Assembly (NCBI GenBank): GCA_013365365.1
Contig: JABVXU010000199.1
Span: forward strand, 32,671-96,670
DNA: 64,000 nt
Source: Cruorifilaria tuberocauda
Taxonomy: Eukaryota; Nematoda; Chromadorea; Rhabditida; Onchocercidae
Direction: 5' to 3'
A program made the position numbers and the translations under genes. The notes under the pieces are model-generated. The model saw nothing but the letters and a program-made list of their open reading frames with translations, made no database searches and had not been told where the DNA came from. Position 1 is the first letter of the stretch; each line of letters starts with the position of its first letter. This document shows, piece after piece, positions 26,421 through 40,094 of this stretch.

Positions 26421-29400
26421 TTACTGTTCCATTTTTTCTGCAGTTTCTTCTTCTCCACCCTCTTCTGTCTCACCAGCACGCTGTTCACGTGTTTTCGAAG
26501 TATTCAAACGCCAAATCTAAAATTTTTGAAGAAATTTTTTCTTGCTTAATTCGGTTTACAATGTTATAAGTGAGATTCGAATATATACATCTATTGTGCA
26601 TAAGTAAAACAACATGAATTGATAAATTCGACAACCTGTATATAAGATTCGGCTAACGTAATCATCTGTGGTAATATTTCTTTCACGTGCAAATCTTCCA
26701 ATTCATACCATTTCTGAGTACCCTAAAAATAGCACATACGACTGATTGTAATTTGACATACTTTGGGATGTGCAAAAAAATATTAATTGAATATAAGTGA
26801 TAAAAAGAGACAAACATTATGGAGAATTTGTATACGATAAGAACCAGACGACGGCGGGCCATCATGAACAATATTTGAAACGAGATCATAGGTTGTATAT
26901 TTATGCATAGGACGCATCTCTTCCGCCAAACAATCATACAAGTCAACATTGCTAAAACAGAAGAATTTCTCATCATAACCGCCCACTATTTAAGGAGCTT
27001 TGAAATTATAAAATTATCAGAGTGAAGATGTAAAATTAGAATAGGAAAACATTCTATATCCCGAGTGAGCTTTTCAGTTCATCAGATTACAAGATGGCTA
27101 AGATCTGAATATGTATACAACCAAAATTATTCATTACCTTATAGGAAAATTGACGATTGTAGGGTTTTTTTCAACGAACCATTGATTCTTATGAAATCTT
27201 TTGTAAGTTATAATTAAATAAGGCGGCAAACGGACTAGTTGAAAACGCTTCATGAAATTTTCACTGTACGTTTTATATTCCTGTAACAGTATATATAGTG
27301 AAATTAAATACAAGAATTTTTGTGTATCTAGAAATGAGCTGATTTCTAATAATGCTAGTAATAATGTTTGTGTAAAACTTGAAGGAAGAAAAAGATAATC
27401 ACTTTCTCCGTAGCTCCATTAAACTTAGTCAATAACACGGAAAGTGGCACTTGCGGTATAATATTCTGCAACAATTCATCACGATATAAGGGGGCAGCTG
27501 GTAAATCCAACGTAAGATAAAGAAATGGAATTTCCAGTTTCTTCTCTGAAAAAAGGAAGTTTATAAATAAATATTCAATTATATAAGAAAGTGACATCAA
27601 AGGGTAATGAAACATTCGTCAGAATATTCGACAGACACCTTTATATTCATCGCTTTCTAGTAAACTTTTTCGTGCTTCCTCGGTTGTTTCGACCGGTATA
27701 ACTTTCCGTGTAAATTCATGCAATCGACCCCGAAATATCTTGTAGATAATTGACGACGATGTTTTGCGGGTACCATTCAATGCTACATGAAGCGTATTCA
27801 ACAAAAAATTTAAAAATTCGGCCGCGTCACCTGTAAATTTCAAAATAAAATGTCAGATCAAAGATATGATTAAATTTTGATCTCAAAAAATTTTCTTTTT
27901 CTACGACTTATGCATTTATACATGAAATTATTCTTCAAAATTAATGAAGCAAACCTTGTTTGGTGATTTGAAATTTTTTGTTGCTGCATAATACGCTTGC
28001 TTGCAACATTTCATGAGGTGAAACATGTGCTTTAAAAGCCTTTGGATTCCACAATTTCCTGATCAATTCACCAAACCGCTTTGGTAATAGCGTTAATTTA
28101 TCACCAGGAGGCCTTCTTATATTTATATAATTTTCTTCGCGTAGAAAATAATCGCGAAGAGGTGGAACATGTGAAAGAGCCTAAAAAAATGACCTTGTCC
28201 GACATTTTTATTTTTTTCATATTATTTCATAAAATATTTTTTCCGAACTAGTGATATTAAAAAAAAAATTCTCTAAAAAGATATTAAAAATCCTCTCCAA
28301 CTAATTTAACACTATTGAATCATTGCTACTGCAGTAGAGCTGCAGCAAATGTTAAGCATATGTAAACCGCAATATAGTGAGATATTATCGTCAAGTACTA
28401 GGACTGGGGATGCAACCGAATGCTAATTACTAATGTGTTTAGTTAATTTGTGAGTTGAATAGAAAATAAAAATTTCAAAATGAAGACTCACGTGTAATAC
28501 CACATTTTCATAGTCGTTGGCTTTGATATTATTCAGACCTACAACACCTGGATAGTAAGTTGTCCCATCAAAGGCTCGAGCCATCTTTCCCATCTTATCG
28601 ATTTCCATGATGTATTTTGTCATATAAGTTGGTTTCAGAACATACTAAAGAAATTCGAATGTTAATTTCTTTAGAATGGTATAAATACGTTTTTTTGACT
28701 TAATGAAGAATTGATAATTTTCTACTAGTTAGTAAAATAACAACCTTGATATCATCCAGTGATGGATCGATGATTTCATAATTATCTGGTAAACAGTAAA
28801 ACTTTAACGTGCTCAGATTCAGGAAAACTCGATGGTTGGTATCCAGTGAATGGGTGTACGCATGCGTACTCGTACCTCGACCCTGAAAATCATTAAACAT
28901 TATAAAAAAATATGGTCTAATAGTCTAAGACTTCAATTATGTCGGAAGTCATCAAACAAACTAATTAGAAAATAAATCCGTACAATTTAAGATTCACCTG
29001 GAAATATTTCCCACAAACCATACAAGCATAGACATTGATGTGCGATAATGAAACGGAACACAGCTTTTCAAAATCAAAGTCTAATGCGCATCTGCAAAAA
29101 TAAATTTTGGACAGCTAAAAAGGAAGTACTAACTTTCTGGTATAAAGTACACTATACAATAAAAAAGGATGAATTTGAAAAAGCAAACCTATCAATAGTA
29201 TCCAAATATGGGCACTGTCGACTTGGCTTTTCAATTTGTGCCTTTTTCAACGACCAAACTGCATCATTATCCGCATCAAGCAGCTCTGGACGCTCTTGTT
29301 CTTCTTTCAATAACCTGGCAATTTCCCGCTCTCTAGCTGTTGGCTCCTTTTTGACAATTTCTCTGTTATTTTGTTCTAAATTTGTATTATTCGTCTCAAT

Positions 29401-30930
29401 TTCTAATCCCGCTCTTGAAGATGCACCTGGAATTGGAATTCTCCGAGTAAAACATGTAAATATTATATTTTGAACTAATTTAAAAAAATCTGCTAAATAC
29501 GACTACGAGAATTAATTTAAAAAACGATGACAGAAGAGGAAAATTCAAAATATACCATTAAGAATTTCACAGGTATCATTTCTTTTGTCTTTTTCTGAGG
29601 GAGAACGACGACGTTTCTCGTTTTTCGAATGCTACAAACAATAAATGTTATTTACACAGGAAAGAGAGCACTTACGTCAATTTTCTGTTTTAATAATTTG
29701 GATCAAATTTTCGATTGATTTTCATATGATTTTCAAGAAAATTTAGAGAATAACTAAGACCATCAGCTCGACTTTGCCAGAAATTTAAAGAAAATCAGAT
29801 GCATTTCGAAACTGTTCATGACTATGGCAACAGTGGCTATCCAACAGATGTGCAATGTATAACATAATAAAGACAAAACAAATGCCTTTTTTGACGACTT
29901 TGTGTCTTTATGACTTGAATGTCTGCGTTTCAACCGTATTCTCGAATCATCTCGACTGGTATCACTGCCAGAATTTGTTGACCGCGATCGTTTACGCTTT
30001 CTATCCCTTACATTACTAGCAGAATCTTCCTTACGACTTTTTCTTGAAACCTCATTTGGCGATTTACCTGGAAATATCATTTTAACGATGTGTAACGTCT
30101 GATAAAGGTCCCTATCTATAATACTTCGTCAAATATTGATGAATTACAAAGACAGATATAAAACTAAGTATAATATAAATCTAAAAACTACCAGCTTTAG
30201 TTGTTTCACGTTTTTCACTGCTATTCTCAGTTTCTACCAATTCGCCTTCTTCATTGTTTACAGAGACACCCTGAAAAGATGTTAGGATGAGAGATTTCCC
30301 TTTACTTAACAAATAAAATTTAATTTAATCAATATCAGCAATATGCAATCTTACAGGCGCCATTTCCTTTGCATTTTCAACATTTTGTTCACCAATCCGA
30401 TGATTTTCACTGTGTTCATCCTAAAAATTAAACAAGGTTTTATATTATAGGATAAAATATTTTTTTCCTCTTTCTAAAAAATATAACATATTCCCTGAAT
30501 TCGGCTAATCCTACAATCAATATCAACAGAAATATGTTTCACATTATATGAAATCCTATTGCTGCAATTTTAGCATATTAATAATAAACACTTGGACGAT
30601 CAAGAAAATGCGGATTATAAGATGAAAAATACTTAGCAAGAAGAATATTAAAATTATTGACAATATATAACACATAACAACAACACCGATAACAATGACG
30701 ATAGTAATTTATGGAAAAAGAGGTACAAAAGATGACTAATGCTTAAGGTAAATAATATGAGCACAAAACAATCAAATACAAGGTAATTTAATTTGAATAA
30801 CAATACAATCGTACTAAATATCAAAAACTAAGTTTTAATTCATTAAATTTTTGATATTTCAAGTAGAACAAAACCGTACCTTATTTTCGTCACTTTCTTC
30901 TGCTCGTTTTCTATTCCTTGTTGTAACCAT
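26421..30930 (-). CDS. usp-39: USP39 / SAD1 orthologue, U4/U6.U5 tri-snRNP factor (inactive ubiquitin protease fold)
   Basis: Sixteen exons on the minus strand, from the right: 30880-30930, 30355-30420, 30192-30270, 29880-30067, 29556-29631, 29189-29426, 28998-29091, 28745-28882, 28492-28644, 27955-28180, 27639-27830, 27403-27545, 27138-27280, 26816-26951, 26636-26722, 26421-26516. They give ~701 aa against 565 in human. The first ~230 residues are charged and RS-like (KRKRSRSTNSGSDTSRDD). The ZnF-UBP domain starts at CPYLDTID and includes YACMVCGKYFQGRG and KFYCLPDNYEIID. The USP fold follows, with GLNNIKANDY at the position of the catalytic Cys box. No Cys is present there, as in USP39 generally, so the protein is a scaffold in spliceosome assembly rather than a protease. 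The terminal NIVHDG and GTQKWYELEDL blocks are well conserved. The donor of the RS exon could also be a GC site (see findings). Confidence 0.95.
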
Positions 30931-32415
30931 TGTAACAAAATATTCTATAAATTATCTACTTACATATATAAACATCATAAAAATTATCCGTCAAAATTGA
31001 AATCGAATTTGAATTGCTTAATTCTATCTTAATTAATTAGATGATATACCGAGCAAAAAACCTCTACTTCCTTCCTTCTTCCGTACAACGGATAGCACCA
31101 ACGGTAAAGAACAGAAGAAGCGGTGATCTTCTCTTTTCACACAGAAACCAAACATAAACTCGCTCGAAGATCATTGTGAAATTGTTCGGTCCAAAGTTGG
31201 TAAGGAACTATTGCCCTCAATGGCTACTGCTAGCTTTTATGAGTCTTGTAGTCGTTAATTGATATCAGTACGGTTTTCATCATATAATTCGTGGATAATA
31301 ATGATAATATCAGTATCATTAATATCCAGCAATATTGCAAAAGAGGTGTAAATATAATAATTCTAACAAAATGATGGTTGATTGGGAACCATTAATAACA
31401 TAGTTTTCTTTTCCATTGTTAATTAAGGCAATGAAAAGTTTTAATTGTTCTGCGTCTTCATCAATTTGCTGATAAAAACTCTCTTTATAATCTCTCATTC
31501 ATTGACTGTTATTCTTATTTATTACTTTTAATCTTTTTTATGTTTTTGAATCTTTAATTTTAGTTTCTCACTGGACTTAAAAATCCAGAAATTATAATTT
31601 CTACGCTACTTCTCTTGGTTGATTTCAAAATGAATTCTTCATAATGAATCCATTCATTATTCATCCTGTTACTGATCATAACCCATCTTCCGGCTACAAA
31701 TTATCTTTTGTTTTATTTTGCTCACTTTCTCTTATTGTAATGTTTTTATCAAAGATGATATATTTTATTCACTAAACGAAGGTTCGGCATAGACAAAAAA
31801 AGCACTGATTCATTTGTTCTGATCAATTAAGTACAGGAATCGTATTTCAAGGGAAAATAGAATATAAATTAAAATGTTTCTGATCGTTAAACTATCACTT
31901 AAATTGAGGAATGGTAATGCATTCTGAAATGAGGTAAGAATGAAATGTTAAACTTTCAGTCAAAAAAGACAATCAAGGACAGTTCTGTCGATGACAATCC
32001 TCTAAATTCTGTAAGATCATCTCGAGGGCACTTTTTCATGTGTGACAACAAATAAGATCATAATAGGTCTCGTAATAAAAACTCCCAAAATAAACAGCCG
32101 GACCCTTCAGTTTTAACAAATCATTTTGTACGTAGACTAGATCATTTGGCTGTAATTGGTCCAATGTATAAAGCTATGTGGATGACAACTATGTTTAAGA
32201 ATGAATAATAAAGATATATTTTAAGTGAGTAGAAGTGTTACCCACAGCAATTATACGCTTGCACTTTTCGCTGTTGGTTTTTCACTGGGCTTCAGGAAGA
32301 TAGGGTCGAGCAGCAATCATACACATATCATTTCGTAACTACAAATAGTCAATTTTTTCTTCTTTTCACTTCATGTTCTCTTTCTAATTTGTATTCGAAT
32401 ATGTAGGAAAGCTTT
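30931..32415. other. Intergenic between two minus-strand genes
   Basis: About 1.5 kb upstream of the USP39-like start and downstream of the BTB-BACK stop. A block near 31060-31260 is less AT-rich and probably is the USP39-like promoter. No coding exon is supported. Confidence 0.5.
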
Positions 32416-35047
32416 CTATGACAAACTTTTTATGACAACTTCATTTAAAGAGTATGTAGATGTTGTCGTAGAACTCACGCCACGTAAATAATTGGCAAAA
32501 TATTGGCGAGTTTCAGGTCGCATATGTTCGAAACGCACACAGCTGAATAGCCGAATAGCTTTGGCGAAAATTGTAGAACGAACATCAGGCATATGCTGAT
32601 CGTAAATATCATAACTCTGTTCTTGATGTCGTACCCAACGCACTACCACTTGGAAACGTTGACAAGCAGCATCTTCGTATTCTCGCTGAGTAGAACGTAG
32701 ACGTCGAGCATCACGTGAAAGCAAACAGTACAGTTCATTGCACGTCATTAGCTAAAATTTTCAATTTTGAAATACTTCAACACTCAAAAGCTCCATTATC
32801 GATTTCAGATTGTTATATCAGCATTATTGCAGCCAATTAAAACTCTTCAAAAGAAACAGTTGAATTTTTAAGATTTTAATGAAGTATAAAATTTTAATAA
32901 AAACTTATTTTAACAAAGGAATTTTAAAATGATCGAAATTCATGCTAAAGGAGATTTCATCAATAACTTTGATTTTGAAAAATGTTTTTTATGAACCGTA
33001 GAGATGGTTCATACAAATATATTTGAACTTAAACAGTGGCAACTAAAAAAACGAGTACTAAAATGAGTCATGATCCAAAACTTACTGCTAATGCGCTTTG
33101 TTCATTTGTAATTGCCTCTTCGACGTATGTCGGAAGAAAGCGTATCATATTTTCACAAACAGTTTGTTGAGTGTCGTAAGTTACACAGTGCATCATTTGC
33201 TCATCCTGACAAATTTAAAGTGATAAGTATTACTCGTCCTGTGGTTAGTTGCCATCAAGCATTATATAGCACCATCAAATATTAGTCATTTCGTATTGAT
33301 CATATCGCTATGATCAATTACAATTACGTACTAATTAACGCTATAGTTAATTATGATTAAGCATTGATGGAACATCTCCATAAGTGAATTGATTTTTCAA
33401 AGTAAACCATTACATGAAAAATAGCTTTGTAAGCGTCCAATACAGTTTCCGCTCTCCTCGATCGTTGGCGTATAAATGATTCTACCAGACGACTTAGCTG
33501 TGCAATACGAAAGAACATCGCACACTAAAAAATAGCTATTAATGCAAATAATATCCATTTTTTATGAATAGTTTAATTTAAACTTTCTTCCCAAATTCAT
33601 ATTTGCGGTTTTTAAATTACTACTGGAAAAAATAATTTAAGATATTATAACCTGAACCATATCTTGCAACGCTGCAGTATCAAGCTGAAATATTCCGGTA
33701 CGCATAAACTGAATTGTTGCTTTAATTGTGTGCCAGTGAAATGGTAAGGCTAAATCTTCAAATTTACAGTCATTGAAATTATTATAGTGATTTAATTATA
33801 GGCTAATAAATGATGATGTCATTATGTAATATCGTTTATTGGAAATGAATACGTTTATGATCTAAGAGAACACTCTCTCATTCCAGCAACATTTTAAAGC
33901 GGTCCAGTAATTCAAAATACTAGAGATTACTGATAATTTCAATATTAATGCTCATTTAAAAATATTCAATAATTTGACCCATTGAAACCAATGAAAAGAT
34001 ATTACAAAAAATGAAAAGAAATCATGAATTTTTTTTCCCATCTTACTTTCATCCGACTTAGTTTTTAACTTAAATTTAGTTTCATTAAGGAACTAAATTT
34101 AGCAATGCATTTAAAAATTTTTTTATAAAATAACAATAGTTTGATCAGTGCTACATGTATTTCTACGAACAATTTTCATATTTTTCTCCTATTCCATTCG
34201 TTTATTGTATCTTATAACTTTTCAAAAATTAAACAAATGATAAGAGAATCGTCTACAACTAACCGGTACAATTCAGGATAGGTGATCGTACACCGGTTTT
34301 GTTAACAAGTTCACGGATGTAAAGCGAATGAGTGCAAGCTAATGCTGTATTAATGCTTTCCACTCTATTTTCACCCCTAAAAAATCACTAAATCTATGCT
34401 GATTAATTTTGATAACAATAATCAAGTATTCAAATTTGATTTAACCTCACTTATAGTATTAACTCATTATACTTACTTATGAAATTGTACCGTTCCACCG
34501 CTCCATTTGCCTTGTTCTTGTATAATTGCTGCAGGCTAAATAATGAAAGAAAAATAAAATGTTGATAATATCAAATTGTTGAGATAATATTATGAGAAAT
34601 TATCATAGAATGATATAATAACTTCTGTGAAATTTCTGGGAAATAAATTTCTAGAAATAATAAAAAATTCAAGATTTTTTTCTTCTAATACGAACTTTAG
34701 CTAAATGTGCTTGTATTCCATTATTTTCAATATCATGGGCATATAATGTTACTGGGTCATTTGCACCGTTTGATATAAATCGTAAAGTTCCTCGAAGTGG
34801 TATCAACTTTGTTGTTATTGCTGCTTCTTCCTAATTAATAAATGAGTAAAAATGATAAAATAAACCATATCTTATTATAATTAAATTTTAAAATATTTCT
34901 TCAACTATTTCTCGAGAATAAGAACTAACATTGATTAATGAAAGATAATGATAAATGGTGTAAATAAAAAATACTCGAGAGGTATCTTACCACAACACTG
35001 TCAAACGTATCTGTCATATCGTCCGACTGCTCACTGAACAATGACAT
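32416..35047 (-). CDS. BTB/POZ-BACK domain protein without kelch repeats
   Basis: Eight exons on the minus strand, from the right: 34991-35047, 34696-34830, 34477-34535, 34264-34376, 33652-33749, 33414-33524, 33086-33205, 32416-32751. They give 342 aa with all phases consistent. The BTB-type core covers about residues 95-190: VESINTALACTHSLYIRELV, then ATIQFMRTGIFQLD and the helical ALQDMVQCAMFFRIAQL, matching the 'YTG...LL.AA..L.I..L' pattern. A BACK-like helical part follows, with RFLPTYVEEAI, ELYCLLSRDARRL and FQVVVRWVRHQEQ. There are no kelch repeats or MATH domain. Such proteins usually serve as CUL3 substrate adaptors; that role, and the substrate, are inference. The N-terminal ~95 residues resemble a small beta-rich domain that I do not recognise. 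The start is the first ATG after the GCTACAG acceptor-like site near 35060. Confidence 0.75.
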
Positions 35048-36732
35048 GAATACAATGAATTCATCACTGTAGCCAGTTTGATTTTATGCATATATTTTGA
35101 TATCTTACTGTGGAAAAATGTAATGTCTAATTTGCATATTTTGCATAAACAGAAAAAAACTTCTGAAAATTACCGCGAATCTTGTAATTGAAATGAATTT
35201 AATCAATGATGCTAGAGAAATACTACTGGAATATCTCGGTACTTATGAAAAATGAACGAAGAAATAAATTAATTAGGGAATTAGAAATTAGTAAAAAACA
35301 TTGAAAAAGTGTTGAAAAGTGAAGATTTTCCGAAAAAAGTTGCAAAAATATAATTCACTCAAAATGAATTTATATTAAAATTAAAAGATAAAGTTGAAGT
35401 TAAAATTAATATCGGAAATACTACTGAAATATTGATTTTAATAATGTGATATTAAAAAATAAATTAAAAATAAAAATAAAAAATTAAAGGAATTTTTTAT
35501 TCTTACATATTTTTATATGTATATTTTCTTCATGTTCTGACTTCCAATTTCTTTCGTAAGTTCAAATTTTCTCTCTTCCTAATAATAATTTCGTTTTTTC
35601 TTCTGTTTCTCGTTGGTTTTTACTTTGATATTGTCAATATACTCCCAAAACCATGACCTCTTCGATTTTTAACTTCTTTAATCTTTAACCTTGGCCATTT
35701 TTTACGCTTCCAAGAAAATCCATTAATTTATATCAGCTCTCCTGCTTTTGTCTTCATTCTTACCGTTGTGAACTACATGCAATCCCTCTTTTTACACTTT
35801 ATCATGTATTCCCTATTAATGACGTACTACGTGAAACTTGATTTGAACCTGTTTCATCTTCACCTGTTTATAGAAAATTCGATGGAAATGACAGGATGCG
35901 AATTATACAATACGTCAGGTAGTGATACGAGAAAGTGAAAAAATAGAAGTAAAAGAAGAGAACGAGACAAAGAAAGAAAAAAATGAAGAATGAAGAGAAT
36001 AAGTGAACATTATTAACATACTGTTCAGGTTACATGGTTATTGGTACATTCTGACCTTCAGTTTATGTTCTTTTACATAAATATTACTATCTCTCTTAAT
36101 AGAAATAGAATGATGGAGAAGCGTTTTCAGTTAATGTTATTTTCCCATATGTTTAGCTATTTCAGAATTTTGAATTGGCGCTGAGACAAATATATTTTGC
36201 ATAAAATGATGCGTATAACGCATAAACTAATTCAGCTTAACTGTAGTATATTAGCAAATACTGTTCATCGATCGATAGGTAGTAACGTTAGTAATGACAG
36301 TGATATCAATGTGTTAAATTTTTGTACAGTGAGTATCAAGTATGATGTTTTTTTAGAATGAAAGATTATTGTTTTGTCTGTAATTTGTATTAGTTCTTAA
36401 TTAGTTAAGATTATTGATCTGCTTATTGATTGGTTAAGTGATGATTTGTTTAATTACCTATTGTATTTACACAAGTACAAGGTTAACGTCAGATTTGGTA
36501 CTTCAGCGATCTACCAGAATATATTAAGATCATCATGGTTGATCCATTGCATTATAGGATTTAATCTTGACGCTTGGGCTTTTCATATTTGTTTTTACTT
36601 ATATTTGTCAGGATATATAGTTGGTGTATGTTCGATATGTAATGATCATGTAAATACATGCATTTCTTTATATCCGTCTGTGTTTCTCATCATGTTATAA
36701 GTTTCTCCATTTAGCTCGTTGAAGATTTCGTC
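35048..36732. other. Divergent promoter region
   Basis: About 1.7 kb between the BTB-BACK start (-) and the TRIM-like start (+). It is AT-rich with A-rich runs around 35240-35490 and a purine-rich patch near 35935-35990. No coding exon is supported. CCATTTAG ending at 36714 is a likely spliced-leader acceptor for the TRIM-like gene. Confidence 0.5.
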
Positions 36733-39700
36733 ATGATGGATGTTTCACCAATTCCTTCTTCATCTTATTCGATGAATTTACCTCTTTCATCGAATTCTGC
36801 TCTGCAAACAGAAACTTCCTGCTCAACAGTAAATAAAACGTTTCAAGAGGGATGCGAATCAGATGATTTCCTTTTAGAAGCGATGATTTGTTCAGTTTGT
36901 TATTCGGTTAGTCATGTATAAATATTTTTTTATATTGAAATTGCGCATATATCACACTAAGCAATGGGAGCTGATGGGAGGGATATTCTGATTAATTTAT
37001 GACTAGCCTTTGTAATCCGAATTAGTCAAGATAAATTGGTAAGGTTATCATTGTATGTGCATATATTCGCATTTTTATAAATAACTTTGTATTTTCATAA
37101 AATAACTTTTTTCATTCGTTAAATTTTTATAAATAACTCATTTCTATTAATATGTTTTTGAAGATATATGATGAACCGAAACAGCTACAATGTGGTCATT
37201 CATTTTGTGCGACTTGTATCGACCGCCTACGTAATGACGTGGAATGGAAATATACGTGTCCCTTATGTCGTGCACGTTTTACTAATCCACCTGTCATCAA
37301 TTATTCCTTGAAGAGTTAGCACTTCTTATAATTTTTTTTCCTCTCATATTACATTTTGATTATCAAATACTTTTATCCTTGAAAGAAGAAGTGAGTTAAC
37401 TGAGATTTTAATATCAGATTGCAGGATTCAGTATGAAGATATGAGATGAGCTAGAAGAGCCGGCAATTTATAGTTTATTATCAAATAGTGAACTGATAGT
37501 TTATAATTTGCAAATTTTGTTAAAGTTAAGAGATTTTTCAGGTCTTATATCTAGGATAAAAGAAAGAGGTGCTATGGTTAAGTATTGTCATCAGTGCTCC
37601 AAGATTGCAAAACTAGAGGATCAGTATTGTTGTGATGACTGCGATCATATTGACAGAATAGAGGTATTGATCCTCTACTTATTATTCTGCAAAGATCTTT
37701 TAATGGTGGTGATAATCATTGTGTTTAAAAGTTTTTTTTTACTCATAAAAATAGAATAATATCAAGATTATTAAATAAAGCAATGGAACTATAAAATATA
37801 TAAAATAAAGCAGTTCTAATAGATAGAATGGAAGGGGATTGTGGAATCTGTGGACACTTTTCATGATGTTACAAATTTAAAAGAAATGTACAAAAAAATT
37901 CATATGAATTCAGCTGTAGATGTGCTTTTTAAATTATATGACTTCGTATCTTGGTAACGGTATCAGAAGAATAAACCATAATTATGATGAAAAAGGACTA
38001 GGGAAAAAAATAAGTACACTTATATCTTTTTGATTATACATTGAAAATTACTAATTTTTTAATTAAATTATTCAGCGTGTTCGTTGCGGTTTATGTGTAA
38101 TAAACGGACATGCCAAGATGGGTCACTCTGTGTCAAAGCATGGCGAGTCAACAGAACGAGTTAAAGCGGCTCAGCAGGCACTCAACGAAATGGTCAATGA
38201 AGCTATGCGTTTTTTGATAGAATGTAAAAAAATGGCGAATGACCGGTTGATTTGCATGAACAATGTATTTAAGGTTTGTCTCTAATGTAACTTGGTAAAT
38301 TGTAGTGTTTTCTTACTTTTTTGTAAATATCTACATCAGTAAAGGAACATGGAAAAATAAAACAGACGTAAAATTATTTTTTATTAGTGGATAAAATAGG
38401 CTGTGAAATGTAATAATATCAATGAGAAAAATATATCAGTATTTCAGCTGTTGGAAGGACAGCGCAAACAGTTCAAAATGTTAGAAACAACAATAAATAC
38501 CGATAAGTTTGTATCAAAAAAGGATATTGAAATGAGATTAGGTCATGCCCGACGATTACATGAAATCTATATGCGGGTTCGTTGCTAAATATTATTCATA
38601 AAATAAAAGTATCATAAATAGAAGCGTTTTATGTAATAATTTTATTATGCCAATATAAATTATGCAAGTTTGTCCTCAATCTTTAAAAAAAGCAACGTCG
38701 TGAATAAACTAAATTATTTTCTAAAATGTATTCTTATAAAATAACTTGCTTAGTTCATCTAAAACGCTGGTTTTTTCCAATGTAATTCAATTTAAAAAAT
38801 GGCATAAAGTGGACAGAACTGAACCAATGATTGAGCCTATTAAATGGAACATTGTCTGATATGCTATTTGTTATGGTCATCAGTAAGTAGATGATTTTAC
38901 ATAAATTATTTTGATTTTGTGAGTATTATGAAGTGGACAATTTATAGCAATAATTTTTAGTAAATTGCGATAATAAGAGTTCTTTCATTAGCGTGTTATT
39001 TCTACAATCGATGATAGTTATTTATAAATAAAAAGTCTTAGGTTTGCTCACCCAAGAAGTATAGAATATATTAGAAATTATTATTCATCATCTAGAGAAA
39101 TACTTTTGTTGTCAGCTCTCATTCCTGATTGGTTGAGTCATGTGGATGAAATCAGGAGATTATCGCTAACATGAAATCGATCTGCAGCAGTGTGTTCACT
39201 TACATATTACGAATATTTTAATTAAACAATTGAAATATTACAGTGTGCTTTCGAATTTGTCGGATATTTAAATACTATGTTCAATGACATTATGGCGCTG
39301 ACAGAAAGAACTGATGCGGAACTGGCAAGTCATGCTGTTGATGGTGATATACTGAACAAAAAACAATTAATTTCACGATCCGCAGAGTAAGATTTTATAT
39401 CCATCTCGTGTATCAAATAGAGTTAGGGCGATACTGTCTGCTATCTGACGTATATGCAAAAACGTGATGTTTTATACTGAAGGCATAAATTCATTTTAAT
39501 CATTTTATTGAGGGATGTATTCTACTAATGTAATTCATGTTGCTGTGATTATTTTGCAATTACATTTATGAATGATTTTTTGTTTTCTTTTAAATTTCTA
39601 AACAATTCCAGAATGGCAGTTTTAAATTGTTCAATGTTTGGATCTTATTTCTTCTTTCATTATCAATTTTAAAATGATACTTCATTCAGAAAAGGATTCA

Positions 39701-40094
39701 AATTTTAAATGAAGATTTAGAAATTTAAGAAAAAAGTTTTGAAATTCCCTCATCAGAAAAAATATGATATTAGTATATTATGAAATTAAATCCTTTTCTT
39801 TCTGACAGGAAAATATTATTGATATATGATATATATTCTAAGCAAAATTAAATATTTAATTTTGTTGTATGCATTAATTATTTCTTTAGTATCAATATTA
39901 ATTTCAGGGAACAAACGCGATCGTGGTTCGAATATCAACGAACGGGACGTCTTAGTGCTTTATGTTCAGCTATCGCACGTCGAAATGCAGCTATAGCTCG
40001 GCGCCGTCTTGTGACATGTAATCCTCAATCAGAAGCAATTTTCGATTCATCTTTATCATCATTGACAACAATATCCGTGGAATCTACACCTTGA
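36733..40094 (+). CDS. TRIM-like E3 ligase: RING, B-box and coiled coil
   Basis: Seven exons: 36733-36906, 37164-37314, 37542-37663, 38076-38273, 38448-38576, 39244-39386, 39908-40094. They give 367 aa. A Ser-rich N-terminus precedes a C3HC4 RING: C53 and C56 (ICSVC), C68, H70, C73 and C76 (CGHSFCATC), C90 and C93 (CPLC). A B-box-like zinc site spans about residues 123-175 (YCHQCSKIAKLEDQYCCDDC, RCGLCVINGH, HSVSKH). A long helical region (ERVKAAQQALNEMVNEAMRF onward) is the coiled coil, and the tail is basic then Ser/Thr-rich. There is no NHL, SPRY or FN3 domain downstream, so it is a short RBCC protein. Ubiquitin E3 activity is inferred from the intact RING. The RING is split by an intron after the first Cys pair. 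Confidence 0.85.

Noticed and set aside
36446..36700. 84-aa hydrophobic frame before the TRIM-like gene
   Set aside because: No acceptor or donor context ties it to the TRIM-like gene, and its composition is Y/I/F/C-rich without homology.
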